Notes: generated by a model from the sequence alone, not told the origin. Numbered from the stretch's first letter, positions 1-8,528 are shown. The stretch is DNA of 64,000 nucleotides from Scandinavium hiltneri (GCF_024764835.1 NZ_JALIGE010000073.1:248001-312000), one strand, 5' to 3'. Program-made: numbers and translations.

Positions 1-69
1 GAAGATCCAGATGGATATAAAATCGAACTGATTGAAGCCAAAGACGCCGGTAAAGGTCTTGGTCACTAA
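1..69 (+). CDS. gloA: Lactoylglutathione lyase (glyoxalase I), C-terminal end only
   Basis: Partial gene: the frame is open from the first base and ends in TAA after 22 residues. The tail contains DPDGYKIELIE and ends in GKGLGH, which matches the C terminus of enterobacterial glyoxalase I, including the last metal-site Glu region of the VOC fold. The enzyme converts the methylglyoxal-glutathione hemithioacetal to S-lactoylglutathione in the cytoplasm. gloA directly before rnt is the E. coli order. Only the end is visible, so catalytic residues cannot be checked. Confidence 0.85.
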   Translation, partial: EDPDGYKIELIEAKDAGKGLGH

Positions 70-76
70 GACTCCC

Positions 77-101
77 TGGGTGCTACGGCACCCATTTTTT
101 T
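77..101 (+). terminator. Rho-independent terminator after gloA
   Basis: A 7-bp stem (TGGGTGC / GCACCCA) with a TACG loop is followed by a run of T, 8 bases after the gloA stop codon. Confidence 0.85.
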
Positions 102-176
102 GCTCCCGCCTCTGCTGCAACCGCTGGCAAAATTTGCCATAATGCGCGCTACTTTTTGTAAGCCTAAGAGATCCTG

Positions 177-833
177 ATGTCCGACAACGCTCAACGTAAT
201 GCACTGTGCGACCGCTTCCGTGGTTTTTATCCTGTAGTAATAGATGTAGAAACAGCGGGCTTTAACGCTAAAACGGATGCGCTGCTGGAAGTCGCCGCCG
301 TGACGTTAAAAATGGACGAAGACGGCTGGCTGATGCCGGACAGCACACTGCATTTCCATGTTGAGCCGTTTGAAGGCGCGAATCTGGTCCCGGAAGCGCT
401 GGCGTTTAATGGCATTGATCCTAATGACCCTGAGCGCGGTGCCGTCAGCGAATACGACGCCCTGCACGCCATCTATAAAGAAATACGTAAAGGCATGAAG
501 GATCAGGAGTGCAATCGGGCAATCATGGTGGCGCACAACGCCACGTTCGATCACAGCTTTATGATGGCCGCGTCTGAGCGCGCCGGGCTGAAACGCAATC
601 CATTCCACCCGTTTGTGACTTTTGATACCGCCGCGCTGAGCGGGCTGGCACTGGGGCAAACCGTGTTGTCGAAAGCCTGCCTGGCCGCAGGAATGGAGTT
701 TGACGGCAACAAAGCACACTCTGCTCTGTACGACACCGAACAGACAGCGCAGCTGTTTTGTGAAATCGTCAACCGCTGGAAACGTTTGGGCGGCTGGCCG
801 TTACCGCTGCCGGAAGGCGAAAGCGAAGAGTAA
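177..833 (+). CDS. rnt: Ribonuclease T
   Basis: A 218-residue DEDDh 3'-5' exonuclease that trims the CCA ends of tRNA and matures 5S and 23S rRNA 3' ends. The Exo I motif is seen as D23-V-E25, the Exo II region as HNATFDHSF, and the Exo III pair as H181 and D186, the same numbering as E. coli RNase T (215 aa). The start is the ATG in the context CCTGATGTCC. In E. coli the helicase gene lhr follows; here rnt is followed after a short terminator by convergent grxD. Identity is near certain from motifs and synteny. Confidence 0.97.
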   Translation: MSDNAQRNALCDRFRGFYPVVIDVETAGFNAKTDALLEVAAVTLKMDEDGWLMPDSTLHFHVEPFEGANLVPEALAFNGIDPNDPERGAVSEYDALHAIYKEIRKGMKDQECNRAIMVAHNATFDHSFMMAASERAGLKRNPFHPFVTFDTAALSGLALGQTVLSKACLAAGMEFDGNKAHSALYDTEQTAQLFCEIVNRWKRLGGWPLPLPEGESEE

Positions 834-857
834 AAAAAGCGACCATTGGTCGCTTTT
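834..857. terminator. Bidirectional terminator between rnt and grxD
   Basis: The stem AAGCGACC / GGTCGCTT with loop ATT is flanked by A on the left and T on the right. It can therefore end both rnt (+) and grxD (-). Confidence 0.85.
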
Positions 858-875
858 TTATTGCCAGTCAAAAAC

Positions 876-1226
876 TTACTCAGCGCTGCTCTGCTCGTCG
901 TCTTTGTACTTAGCAGCCGTCTCTTTGATCAGCTGTTGCAGTTCGCCACGCTGGTACATCTCAATCAGGATGTCACAGCCGCCAACCAGCTCACCGTCAA
1001 TCCACAGCTGTGGGAAGGTCGGCCAGTTTGCGTATTTTGGCAGCTCAGCGCGGATATCCGGGTTTTGCAGAATATCAACGTAAGCGAAACGTTCGCCACA
1101 GGCAGAGAGTGCCTGAACCGCCTGAGCAGAGAAACCGCAGCTTGGCAGTTTCGGGGAACCCTTCATATACAGAAGGATTGGGTTCTCGGCGATTTGGGTC
1201 TGGATTTTCTCAAGAGTCGTACTCAT
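876..1226 (-). CDS. grxD: Monothiol glutaredoxin GrxD (Grx4)
   Basis: A 116-residue monothiol glutaredoxin with the CGFS active site at residues 30-33, which ligates a glutathione-bound [2Fe-2S] cluster and serves in Fe-S transfer with BolA-type partners. The frame is open 18 codons further upstream, but the chosen ATG begins MSTTLEKIQ like E. coli GrxD (115 aa) and has an AAGGAAG ribosome site. It is convergent with rnt. The same window also encodes the Suf Fe-S assembly system. Confidence 0.96.
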   Translation of the reverse strand: MSTTLEKIQTQIAENPILLYMKGSPKLPSCGFSAQAVQALSACGERFAYVDILQNPDIRAELPKYANWPTFPQLWIDGELVGGCDILIEMYQRGELQQLIKETAAKYKDDEQSSAE

Positions 1227-1564
1227 ATCTTGCTTCCTTAAACTTCTTTTTATGGCTGTAGTCGCTAAGTGTAACGTCAACGACGGCTATCAGAAAATAA
1301 CATTTTGTTCACGATAATGCATTTTACCTCTGACGTTTTGAAGTTGCCTTAAAAATATGCCTTTATCGGCCTACCCCGCGTAAACATGAGCATTTTCCGA
1401 GCATGTTATGTCCAGTTTGACGCATTTTTTTGCAGTCGCTAACGAAACTGTGCATCAGATACAAAAACACTATTAACAATTAATGTTTTTATGCTTTAGA
1501 ATCGATTCGTTTTGTCAATCATACCCAGGCATGACCGTTTGCCTGCCTAACAGAGGAATGCTCA
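1227..1564. other. Intergenic region between divergent grxD and mepH
   Basis: These 338 bases hold the divergent promoters of grxD and mepH. The right half is A/T-rich. I see no coding frame, tRNA or strong hairpin, and no operator that I recognise. Confidence 0.5.
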
Positions 1565-2380
1565 GTGGCGCGGATAAATAAAGTCTCGATCACGCTCTGT
1601 GCTTTGCTGTTTACATCGTTGTCCATTACGCCTTTGTCCCACGCATCGGAGCAGGCGCGCACGTCTGCGTCGCAAAAATCCCATCAGGCGAAAGCAGACC
1701 GTAAAAAGAAAACGACGGGCAACAAAACAAAATCAACAACGAAAGCCTCAAGCAAGAAGAAAACCAGTACCCTTAAGCAAACAACGAATGCTAAAAGTAA
1801 AAAAACGTCCGCCGTCAGTAAAACCGCCTCCGCCCGCAAAATCCATAGCCCCGCGTTGAAAACCGCCTCCGTCAAAATGGCGCAGAAATGCAACGTGCGT
1901 AAAGGCCATAAAAAGAAATGCGTTAGCGAAGACGTCAAACCGTTAACCATTGCGGATGCGCATAAAGCGCGCGTGCAGAAAGCACAAAAAACGGCGATGA
2001 ATAAATTGATGGGCCAGATTGGCAAACCATACCGTTGGGGTGGCACTTCGCCACGCACCGGTTTTGATTGCAGCGGTCTGGTTTACTACGCGTATAAAGA
2101 TCTGGTGAAATTCCGTATTCCTCGCACTGCAAATGAAATGTATCACCTGCGTGATGCCCGCTCTGTTAACCGGGGTGAGTTGCAAAGCGGCGATCTGGTG
2201 TTCTTCCGTACCCGCGGTCGTGGCACTGCCGATCACGTAGGCGTTTACGTCGGCAATGGTAAATTTATTCAGTCCCCGCGCACCGGCCGCGATATCCAGA
2301 TTACCTCTCTGAGCGAAGATTACTGGGCGAACCACTACGTTGGCGCACGGCGCGTGATGACGCCGAAAACAATTCGCTGA
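1565..2380 (+). CDS. mepH: Murein DD-endopeptidase MepH (NlpC/P60)
   Basis: A 271-residue peptidoglycan hydrolase that cleaves D-Ala-mDAP crosslinks in the periplasm. It starts at GTG (MARINKVSITLC), as in E. coli ydhO; an ATG 7 bases upstream is out of frame. After a signal peptide ending near HASEQA comes a long Lys/Ser/Thr-rich low-complexity linker (about residues 35-120), then the NlpC/P60 domain with catalytic Cys in FDCSGLVYY and His in ADHVGVYVGNG. The linker differs most from E. coli; the catalytic domain is nearly identical. A second NlpC/P60 gene (nlpC) ends the window. Confidence 0.95.
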   Translation: MARINKVSITLCALLFTSLSITPLSHASEQARTSASQKSHQAKADRKKKTTGNKTKSTTKASSKKKTSTLKQTTNAKSKKTSAVSKTASARKIHSPALKTASVKMAQKCNVRKGHKKKCVSEDVKPLTIADAHKARVQKAQKTAMNKLMGQIGKPYRWGGTSPRTGFDCSGLVYYAYKDLVKFRIPRTANEMYHLRDARSVNRGELQSGDLVFFRTRGRGTADHVGVYVGNGKFIQSPRTGRDIQITSLSEDYWANHYVGARRVMTPKTIR

Positions 2381-2386
2381 TCCCTG

Positions 2387-2408
2387 CCCTGTCGATCTAT
2401 CGACAGGG
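2387..2408 (+). terminator. Hairpin after mepH
   Basis: A perfect 8-bp stem (CCCTGTCG / CGACAGGG) with a 6-base loop lies just after the mepH stop and is followed by a T-rich but interrupted tract. It is probably a terminator. Confidence 0.6.
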
Positions 2409-2453
2409 TAAGTTCTTCTTTAGCCACATCTTTTAATTTGCTACCCTATCCAT

Positions 2454-2500
2454 ACTCAATGCATTGTTATTGAGTAATAAAATAATAGGGAGAATAAGCA
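2454..2500 (+). promoter_or_regulatory. sodB 5' leader with hairpin, probable RyhB target
   Basis: The stem ACTCAAT / ATTGAGT (2454-2475) precedes an A-rich segment and the ribosome site AGGGAGA before the sodB ATG. In E. coli the sodB leader has a comparable hairpin, and the Fur-controlled sRNA RyhB pairs around the ribosome site. That pairing is inferred here because ryhB is not in the window. Confidence 0.5.
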
Positions 2501-3082
2501 ATGTCATTCGAATTACCTGCATTACCGTATGCAAAAGACGCCCTGGCGCCACACATCTCCGTAGAAACGCTGGAATACCACTACGGCAAACATCACCAGA
2601 CCTATGTCACCAACCTGAACAACCTGATCAAAGGCACTGCGTTTGAGGGCAAAACGCTGGAAGAGATCGTTCGCACTTCCGAAGCGGGCGTTTTCAACAA
2701 TGCTGCACAGGTGTGGAACCACACGTTTTACTGGAACTGCCTGGCACCACATGCCGGTGGCGAGCCAACCGGTGACGTTGCAGCCGCTATCAACGCGAGC
2801 TTCGGCAGCTTTGCTGACTTTAAAGCGCAGTTCACCGATGCCGCTGTTAAAAACTTCGGCGCTGGCTGGACCTGGCTTGTGAAAAATGCAGACGGCAAAC
2901 TGGCTATCGTTTCTACGTCTAACGCGGGTACCCCGTTAACGACTGACGCCATACCGTTGCTGACCGTGGATGTGTGGGAACATGCCTACTACATTGACTA
3001 CCGTAACGCCCGCCCGAACTATCTCGAGCATTTCTGGGCGCTCGTAAATTGGGAATTTGTCGCGAAGAACCTGGCGGCATAA
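2501..3082 (+). CDS. sodB: Iron superoxide dismutase
   Basis: A 193-residue cytoplasmic FeSOD that dismutes superoxide to O2 and H2O2. The metal ligands are visible at H27, H74, D157 and H161 (Met = 1), and the outer-sphere Q70 in the NNAAQVWNH context is the iron-type signature. It starts MSFELPALPY and has the same length as E. coli SodB. Neighbours mepH and ydhP keep E. coli synteny. Expression is expected to be high in iron-replete cells and lowered by RyhB. Confidence 0.98.
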   Translation: MSFELPALPYAKDALAPHISVETLEYHYGKHHQTYVTNLNNLIKGTAFEGKTLEEIVRTSEAGVFNNAAQVWNHTFYWNCLAPHAGGEPTGDVAAAINASFGSFADFKAQFTDAAVKNFGAGWTWLVKNADGKLAIVSTSNAGTPLTTDAIPLLTVDVWEHAYYIDYRNARPNYLEHFWALVNWEFVAKNLAA

Positions 3083-3088
3083 TTTCTG

Positions 3089-3113
3089 GCCCGGCGGCAT
3101 ATGCCAGCCGGGC
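3089..3113. repeat. REP-like inverted repeat between sodB and ydhP
   Basis: Arms GCCCGGC and GCCGGGC flank an inner GGCAT-ATGCC palindrome. It lies between two convergent genes without a T-tract, so it is more like a REP/PU unit or mRNA-end stabiliser than a simple terminator. Confidence 0.5.
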
Positions 3114-3119
3114 ATATCA

Positions 3120-4286
3120 TCAATGGCTGGAATACACTTCTTCTGGCTGACGACGCCCAGTCATCAGCACCACCAGTAGCGCAGTTCCGGCGATAATCGC
3201 TCCCATTACTGGTACGAAGGTATAACCCAGACCGCCGGAAATCACTGCCCCGCCCGCCGCTGCGCCTAACGCATTACCCAGATTGAACGCCCCGATATTG
3301 ACCGATGACGACAGACCTGGCGCTTCATGTGCCACACGCATCACGCGCATTTGCAGCGGAGGGACCACCGCGAAGGTCGCCGCCCCCCAGATAACCATAC
3401 TTACCGCCGCGCCGATTTCGTTTTGCGCAAGCCACGGGATAGATGCCATGATAACGATCAGCAGCGTCAGGAAGCCTTTCAGCGTGCCGGTCACGGAGCG
3501 GTCAGCAAACTTGCCGCCCAGATAGTTACCGATAGAGAAGCCGACGCCAATCAGCACCAGCATGGCAGTAACGAACAGCGGTGACGCATGCGTAATGGTA
3601 TGCAGCACGGGCGAAATATAGGTGTAGAGCGTGAACATCGCCCCCGCCCCGAGCACGGTGGTCAGCAGCGCCGTTAGCACCTGCGGACGCATCAGAACCG
3701 ACAGCTCTTTTTTTACGTCCGGGCGTTCACCGCTGCTGCCCTTCGGCAAGGAGAACCACAGACTAACCATCGCCACCAGGCCAAGTCCGGCCGTTGCGAG
3801 GAACGACATCCGCCAGCCGATGGTTTCACCGAGCCAGGTTGCCGCCGGAACGCCGCCGATATTGGCAATCGTCAGCCCCATAAACATGGTCGCCACCGCG
3901 CTGGCCTGCTTATGCTTAGGCACAACGCTTGCCGCTACCACCGAACCGAGGCCGAAGAAGGCGCCGTGATTAAGACTGGTGATAATGCGCGACAGCAGCA
4001 GCGTGGTGTAATCCGGCGCGATTGCCGACAACACGTTGCCGATCGTGAAAATTGCCATCAGGAAAATGAGCGCATTACGGCGCGCGCGATGTGAAAGCAG
4101 CAGCGTCATCAGCGGCGCACCGACCATCACGCCAATGGCATACGCGCTGATCAGCATCCCAGCGACGGGAATCGACACGTCCACACCTTTGGCGATGACA
4201 GGCAGCAGGCCCATTGGCGAAAACTCAGTGGTACCTATGCCAAATGCCCCAATAGCCAGTGCCAGCAGGGGGAAATTGATTTTCAT
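3120..4286 (-). CDS. ydhP: MFS transporter YdhP (DHA1 family)
   Basis: A 388-residue, 12-segment major facilitator of the drug/H+ antiporter-1 type, nearly the length of E. coli YdhP (389). The N terminus MKINFPLLALAIGAFGIGTTEF and the loop 2-3 region LLSHRARRNALI are characteristic. The frame continues 13 codons upstream, but this ATG follows a CCGGAG ribosome site and matches the family start. The substrate is unknown; it resembles arabinose/purine-analogue exporters of the family. It is convergent with sodB. Confidence 0.9.
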   Translation of the reverse strand: MKINFPLLALAIGAFGIGTTEFSPMGLLPVIAKGVDVSIPVAGMLISAYAIGVMVGAPLMTLLLSHRARRNALIFLMAIFTIGNVLSAIAPDYTTLLLSRIITSLNHGAFFGLGSVVAASVVPKHKQASAVATMFMGLTIANIGGVPAATWLGETIGWRMSFLATAGLGLVAMVSLWFSLPKGSSGERPDVKKELSVLMRPQVLTALLTTVLGAGAMFTLYTYISPVLHTITHASPLFVTAMLVLIGVGFSIGNYLGGKFADRSVTGTLKGFLTLLIVIMASIPWLAQNEIGAAVSMVIWGAATFAVVPPLQMRVMRVAHEAPGLSSSVNIGAFNLGNALGAAAGGAVISGGLGYTFVPVMGAIIAGTALLVVLMTGRRQPEEVYSSH

Positions 4287-4458
4287 GTAACGACTCCGGT
4301 AAGCCATCTCATTGAGACAGTGCAAAAGCAGAAGTCAAAAGCATGACATCAATCACAAAAAAACAAAAGTAAACAAAATGGCAAAAGTTTTTTGCGAATT
4401 TGATAACAATCAGAAAGGAAGAATGAGAAGGAGGAAGAGAGCTCTCCCTCCGGGTAAA

Positions 4459-4548
4459 TCAGTGCAGTACAGCAGTCAGCCCGGCAGAAACAATCAGCGC
4501 CAGAGCGATAACGGTAGTCATCAGAGAGAGCTTCAGGTCGGTACTCAT
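4459..4548 (-). CDS. ynhF: Small membrane protein YnhF
   Basis: A 29-residue protein starting MSTDLKLSL and ending TAVLH. It is one hydrophobic transmembrane helix after a short polar N terminus. It has an AAGGAG ribosome site 9 bases before the ATG. Length, sequence and position upstream of purR match E. coli YnhF, a small inner-membrane protein reported to respond to stress. Its function is unknown. It is short enough to be missed by ordinary gene callers. Confidence 0.88.
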   Translation of the reverse strand: MSTDLKLSLMTTVIALALIVSAGLTAVLH

Positions 4549-4637
4549 CAATTTTTCTCCTTTTAATCCCCACAACAAAAGTGAGCTTGCTCATTTTTGC
4601 ACAAATATACGCAAAAATCTTCCAGGTTTTCGGCTCA

Positions 4638-4760
4638 TATACCCAAAATAATTCACGTTTCAGGCAGGCGGCAAGCCCGTGAATCCCCAGGCGCTTACTC
4701 AAGTAAGCGACGGAGATGAACAGGTGCAGCCAACGCACATACAACTTGAAGTATGACGAA
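4638..4760. repeat. ERIC element (IRU), about 123 bp
   Basis: The block starts TATACCC, contains the ERIC core GTGAATCCCCAGG followed by CTTACTCAAGTAAGCGAC, and ends with CAACTTGAAGTATGACG. These are the recognisable parts of the 127-bp enterobacterial repetitive intergenic consensus. The right-hand terminal complement of TATACCC is lost and the centre is diverged (GGAGATGAACAGG rather than GGGGTGAGCG). It lies between ynhF and purR. Confidence 0.88.
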
Positions 4761-4907
4761 TTTAGCGATTTTTCTCTTTCCCTTTGCCTCAAAATCAGAC
4801 AAAATTCCCAGCTAATTTAAAAGCGTACCAGCCATTGACCCCCTCCTGTCGTCCTGTCTGTATCCCGGCGTACTGCAATTCAATTGAATTGTGTTAAGGG
4901 TGTGTAA

Positions 4908-4923
4908 AGGCAAACGTTTTCGT
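4908..4923 (+). promoter_or_regulatory. PUR box upstream of purR (operator 1)
   Basis: AGGCAAACGTTTTCGT matches the PurR consensus ACGCAAACGTTTTCGT at 15 of 16 positions, 43 bases before the purR ATG. It is consistent with the known autorepression of purR. Confidence 0.85.
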
Positions 4924-4965
4924 GTCGGCAATCAGGCGTAAGGAAAGGGTCTGGAGTGAGAACGA

Positions 4966-5991
4966 ATGGCAACTATTAAAGATGTAGCGAAACGCGCAAA
5001 CGTTTCCACTACAACTGTATCACATGTAATTAACAAGACACGTTTCGTGGCGGAAGAGACCCGCAACGCGGTGTGGGCGGCCATTAAAGAGCTGCACTAC
5101 TCCCCTAGCGCCGTGGCGCGCAGCCTGAAGGTGAATCACACCAAAACAATCGGCCTGCTGGCCACCAGCAGCGAAGCCGCCTATTTTGCTGAAATCATTG
5201 AAGCCGTTGAAAAAAACTGCTTCGAGAAAGGCTATACCCTGATCCTGGGTAACGCCTGGAACAACCTGGAAAAACAGCGCGCCTATCTTTCAATGATGGC
5301 GCAAAAGCGCGTCGATGGCCTGCTGGTGATGTGTTCGGAATACCCACAGTCGGTGCTCGAGATGCTGGAAGAGTACCGTCACATCCCGATGGTGGTGATG
5401 GACTGGGGCGAATCTAAAGCTGATTTTACCGACTCGGTGAATGATAACGCTTTCCAGGGTGGCTATATTGCCGGACGCTATCTGGTTGAACGCGGTCATC
5501 GTGAAATCGGCGTCATTCCTGGGCCGATGGAGCGTAATACCGGCGCCGGACGTTTGGCGGGTTTCATGAAAGCGATGGAAGAAGCGCAGATCAGCGTGCC
5601 TGAAAACTGGATTGTGCAGGGTGATTTCGAGCCGGAATCCGGCTATCGCGCCATGCAGCAAATTCTTGCGCAGCAGCCACGCCCGACCGCCGTATTCTGC
5701 GGCGGTGACATTATGGCGATGGGTGCCTTGTGTGCCGCAGACGAAATGGGCCTGCGCGTTCCACAGGATATTTCAGTCATTGGCTACGATAACGTGCGTA
5801 ACGCGCGCTTCTTTACCCCTGCCCTGACCACTATCCACCAGCCGAAGGATTCGCTGGGTGAAGCGGCCTTCGATATGCTGCTGGATCGTATCGTCAATAA
5901 GCGTGAAGAGTCGCAGTCAATTGAAGTGCATCCGCGCCTGATCGAGCGTCGCTCGGTTGCCGACGGTCCGTTCCGCGACTACCGCCGTTAA
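4966..5991 (+). CDS. purR: Purine repressor PurR
   Basis: A 341-residue LacI-family repressor, the same length as E. coli PurR. The helix-turn-helix (MATIKDVAKRANVSTTTVSHVIN) and hinge helix (SAVARSLKVNHT) occupy the first 60 residues, and the rest is the periplasmic-binding-like domain that binds hypoxanthine or guanine as corepressor. Two candidate PUR boxes flank the start codon, one upstream and one inside the gene, indicating autorepression as in E. coli. A further candidate PUR box is found 41 kb away at ydiK. Confidence 0.98.
   Translation: MATIKDVAKRANVSTTTVSHVINKTRFVAEETRNAVWAAIKELHYSPSAVARSLKVNHTKTIGLLATSSEAAYFAEIIEAVEKNCFEKGYTLILGNAWNNLEKQRAYLSMMAQKRVDGLLVMCSEYPQSVLEMLEEYRHIPMVVMDWGESKADFTDSVNDNAFQGGYIAGRYLVERGHREIGVIPGPMERNTGAGRLAGFMKAMEEAQISVPENWIVQGDFEPESGYRAMQQILAQQPRPTAVFCGGDIMAMGALCAADEMGLRVPQDISVIGYDNVRNARFFTPALTTIHQPKDSLGEAAFDMLLDRIVNKREESQSIEVHPRLIERRSVADGPFRDYRR
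4994..5009 (+). promoter_or_regulatory. Second PUR box inside the purR coding region (operator 2)
   Basis: GCGCAAACGTTTCCAC keeps the GCAAACGTTT core and lies about 30 bases into purR. E. coli purR has a second operator in the same place. Confidence 0.7.
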
Positions 5992-5999
5992 TGATCTCT

Positions 6000-6024
6000 C
6001 AGGAGCCGGTTATTCCGGCTCCTG
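6000..6024. terminator. Shared terminator hairpin of convergent purR and punR
   Basis: A perfect 10-bp stem CAGGAGCCGG / CCGGCTCCTG with loop TTATT. It overlaps the last codons of punR on the other strand, so one hairpin serves the ends of both genes. Confidence 0.65.
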
Positions 6025-6921
6025 TAACCACTCTTTATTCAACGTTTCACTGTCCCCTAAATACTCCAGCAGCCAGCTCAGCGCCGGTGACATGTCATTT
6101 TGTTGCCAGGTCAGGCAGCAGGCCGCATCCGGGAACGGATTTTCCAGCTCCAGCGCCACCCATTCACCGCTGTCGATATACGGACGGGCAAAATGCGTGG
6201 GCACCATTCCGGCACACAGCCCGGCTGAAAGACAGGTTGCGGAAGATTCCCAGTCCGGCACCACAATCCGTTTTTGATTATCCAGCAGCCAGGTGATGCG
6301 TTTCGGCAGCGATCGCGAGGTATCTTCCTGCACCAGCGCCGACCAGTTGCGCAACACATCATCGCTGAGCGGGCCGGGCATCTGCGCCAGCGGGTGTTGA
6401 CTCGACACCACGCAGTTCCAGCTCAGCATCCCCATATCGCGAAACGCATAACGCCCACCGACCGGGATCGCCTGTGTGGCCCCAATTGCCAGCTCCACGC
6501 GCCCGTCGGATAACGCATCCCATACGCCGTTGAACACTTCCTGGAACACGCACAGTTCGACATCCTTAAAGTGGCGATAGAAATCAACAATCATCTGCCG
6601 GGTGCGTTCCGGGCGCACAATATTGTCCACCGCGATGGCCAAATTGCCGCGCCAGCCGTTGGCAATTTGCTGACACTGCTGACGGGTGATCTGCATTTTT
6701 TTGATAACAGAGCGCCCCTCTTTCAAAAACCAGGCACCTGCGGGGGTTAATTCCACGTCACGATGGCGTCGTTCAAACAGCGGAACCGCCAGCCATTCCT
6801 CTAGCTGACGTACAGTATAGCTGATCGCCGAAGGCACACGGTGCAACTCCTGCGCGGCCGCGCTGAAGCTCCCGTTACGCGCTACGGCATCCACCACTTC
6901 AAGAGAATATTCTGACCACAT
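6010..6921 (-). CDS. punR: LysR-family regulator PunR (YdhB)
   Basis: A 303-residue LysR-type regulator. The N-terminal winged helix (SLEVVDAVARNGSFSAAAQEL) is followed by the inducer-binding domain. It is close to E. coli YdhB, reported as PunR, activator of the divergent purine/nucleoside transporter gene punC. The divergent arrangement with an intergenic space of about 107 bases is kept. The C terminus is slightly shorter than in E. coli (310 aa). Confidence 0.92.
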   Translation of the reverse strand: MWSEYSLEVVDAVARNGSFSAAAQELHRVPSAISYTVRQLEEWLAVPLFERRHRDVELTPAGAWFLKEGRSVIKKMQITRQQCQQIANGWRGNLAIAVDNIVRPERTRQMIVDFYRHFKDVELCVFQEVFNGVWDALSDGRVELAIGATQAIPVGGRYAFRDMGMLSWNCVVSSQHPLAQMPGPLSDDVLRNWSALVQEDTSRSLPKRITWLLDNQKRIVVPDWESSATCLSAGLCAGMVPTHFARPYIDSGEWVALELENPFPDAACCLTWQQNDMSPALSWLLEYLGDSETLNKEWLQEPE

Positions 6922-7028
6922 AGGTTGCCTGCAAAAAATTTGAACTCAACAGACAAATATTAGCGTTTCACAAGCGAAGTTGCACTCCCTACACTCTGCT
7001 GCCATCGACACCTGCAACGAGAAAGAAA

Positions 7029-8228
7029 ATGAATAAGCAACCTGGGAAAGGATTTTTGTGCTGGCTGGCTGGCCTGAGCGTACTCGGTTTTCTGGCAACC
7101 GATATGTATCTGCCCGCATTTGCCGCCATTCAAACTGATTTACAAACCCCTGCCGCCGCCGTCAGCGCCAGCCTTAGCCTGTTCCTGGCCGGTTTTGCCC
7201 TCGCACAGCTGATGTGGGGCCCGCTGTCTGACCGTTACGGTCGTAAACCTATTCTGCTGACCGGCCTGGCGATATTCGCCGTGGGCTGTCTGGGAATGCT
7301 GTGGGTGCGTGATGCAACCCTGTTGCTGGTGTTGCGCTTTGTGCAGGCGGTCGGCGTTTGCGCCGCTACCGTTACCTGGCAGGCGATGGTCACCGATTAT
7401 TATCCGGCTCAGCGCACCAATCGTATCTTCGCGACTATCATGCCGCTGGTTGGACTTTCTCCGGCTCTGGCACCGCTGCTCGGCAGTTGGATCCTGCATC
7501 ATTTCGAATGGCAGGCAATTTTTGCCACTCTGTTTGGCATTACGCTGCTGCTGATGCTGCCTGCGCTGCGTCTGCAAAAACCGGTGCGCATCGTGCATAA
7601 GGAAGAACAGCCCCTGACCTTCCTGACGCTTTTGCGCTCGAAAGATTATCGCGGCAACGTGCTGATTTACGCCGCCTGCTCCGCCAGCTTCTTCGCGTGG
7701 CTGACCGGCTCGCCGTTTATTCTGAGCGCCATGGGTTACGGCCCGACGGTGATTGGCCTGAGCTACGTGCCACAGACCATCGCTTTCCTTATCGGGGGCT
7801 ACGGCTGTCGTGCCGCCCTGCAAAAATGGGAAGGTCAACAGATGCTGCCATGGCTGCTGCTGGCGTTCGCCGTGAGCGTAGCGGGCACCTTTGCTGTCGG
7901 TCTGACCGCAGGCAGCTCACTGACAGCCCTGCTCATCCCTTTCTGTCTGATGGCGATGGCCAACGGCGCGATTTACCCAATCGTTGTGGCTCAGGCACTG
8001 CGCCCATTCCCGCACGCCACGGGGCGGGCAGCAGCGATGCAAAACACGCTACAGTTGGGTTTGTGTTTTCTGGCAAGCCTGGTGGTTTCGACCCTGATTT
8101 CCACTCCACTCCTGACCACCACCAGCGTGATGCTGGCCACCGTAGTTCTGGCAGGCTGGGGTTATCGGATGCAGTTTGTTGCACAACGTGATGAAAACGC
8201 AGGTTCAACTGAAGAATCACACGCATAG
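7029..8228 (+). CDS. punC: Purine/nucleoside MFS transporter PunC (YdhC)
   Basis: A 399-residue, 12-TM major facilitator of the Bcr/CflA (DHA1) type, matching E. coli YdhC (403 aa). The loop 2-3 motif GPLSDRYGRKPIL and the helix 1 motif DMYLPAFAAI are visible. In E. coli it takes up purine nucleosides under PunR control; here it is divergent from punR. The start ATG has an AACGAGAAAGAAA purine-rich leader. The C terminus is hydrophilic. Confidence 0.92.
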   Translation: MNKQPGKGFLCWLAGLSVLGFLATDMYLPAFAAIQTDLQTPAAAVSASLSLFLAGFALAQLMWGPLSDRYGRKPILLTGLAIFAVGCLGMLWVRDATLLLVLRFVQAVGVCAATVTWQAMVTDYYPAQRTNRIFATIMPLVGLSPALAPLLGSWILHHFEWQAIFATLFGITLLLMLPALRLQKPVRIVHKEEQPLTFLTLLRSKDYRGNVLIYAACSASFFAWLTGSPFILSAMGYGPTVIGLSYVPQTIAFLIGGYGCRAALQKWEGQQMLPWLLLAFAVSVAGTFAVGLTAGSSLTALLIPFCLMAMANGAIYPIVVAQALRPFPHATGRAAAMQNTLQLGLCFLASLVVSTLISTPLLTTTSVMLATVVLAGWGYRMQFVAQRDENAGSTEESHA

Positions 8229-8281
8229 TATCGTTAGCGACTATGTAACAATTCAGTCATTAGTTTGCTAAGAATTTTTTA

Positions 8282-8528
8282 TTGAATCACTCATTTTTGC
8301 GGCTTATACTGATTTCGGTAACACATAAATACGATAAATATTAGCGATTAACGGGGGAACGGATCTCCCCCGATTAACCACGGAAGGCCTTTCGGCAAGG
8401 GTTATCTCCCTTCCTCTGTTCTACGTCGGATAGCAGACTCACGGATATTCCGTGAGAGTTCTCACACAACCAAAAAAGCGTCTACGCTGTTTTAAGGTTC
8501 TGATCACAAGCCGCGTGATGGAGAAGCT
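8282..8528 (+). promoter_or_regulatory. cfa promoters and long structured 5' leader
   Basis: A distal sigma-70 promoter is readable: TTGAAT (8282-8287), 17-bp spacer, TATACT (8305-8310), which gives a leader of about 212 nt as known for E. coli cfa. The leader contains a GGGGGA...TCCCCC hairpin and a CTCACGGA / TCCGTGAG hairpin (8437-8456 region). A TACGCT element at 8483-8488 could be the -10 of the stationary-phase sigma-S promoter near the gene. The long leader is the target of sRNAs such as RydC in E. coli. Confidence 0.65.
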
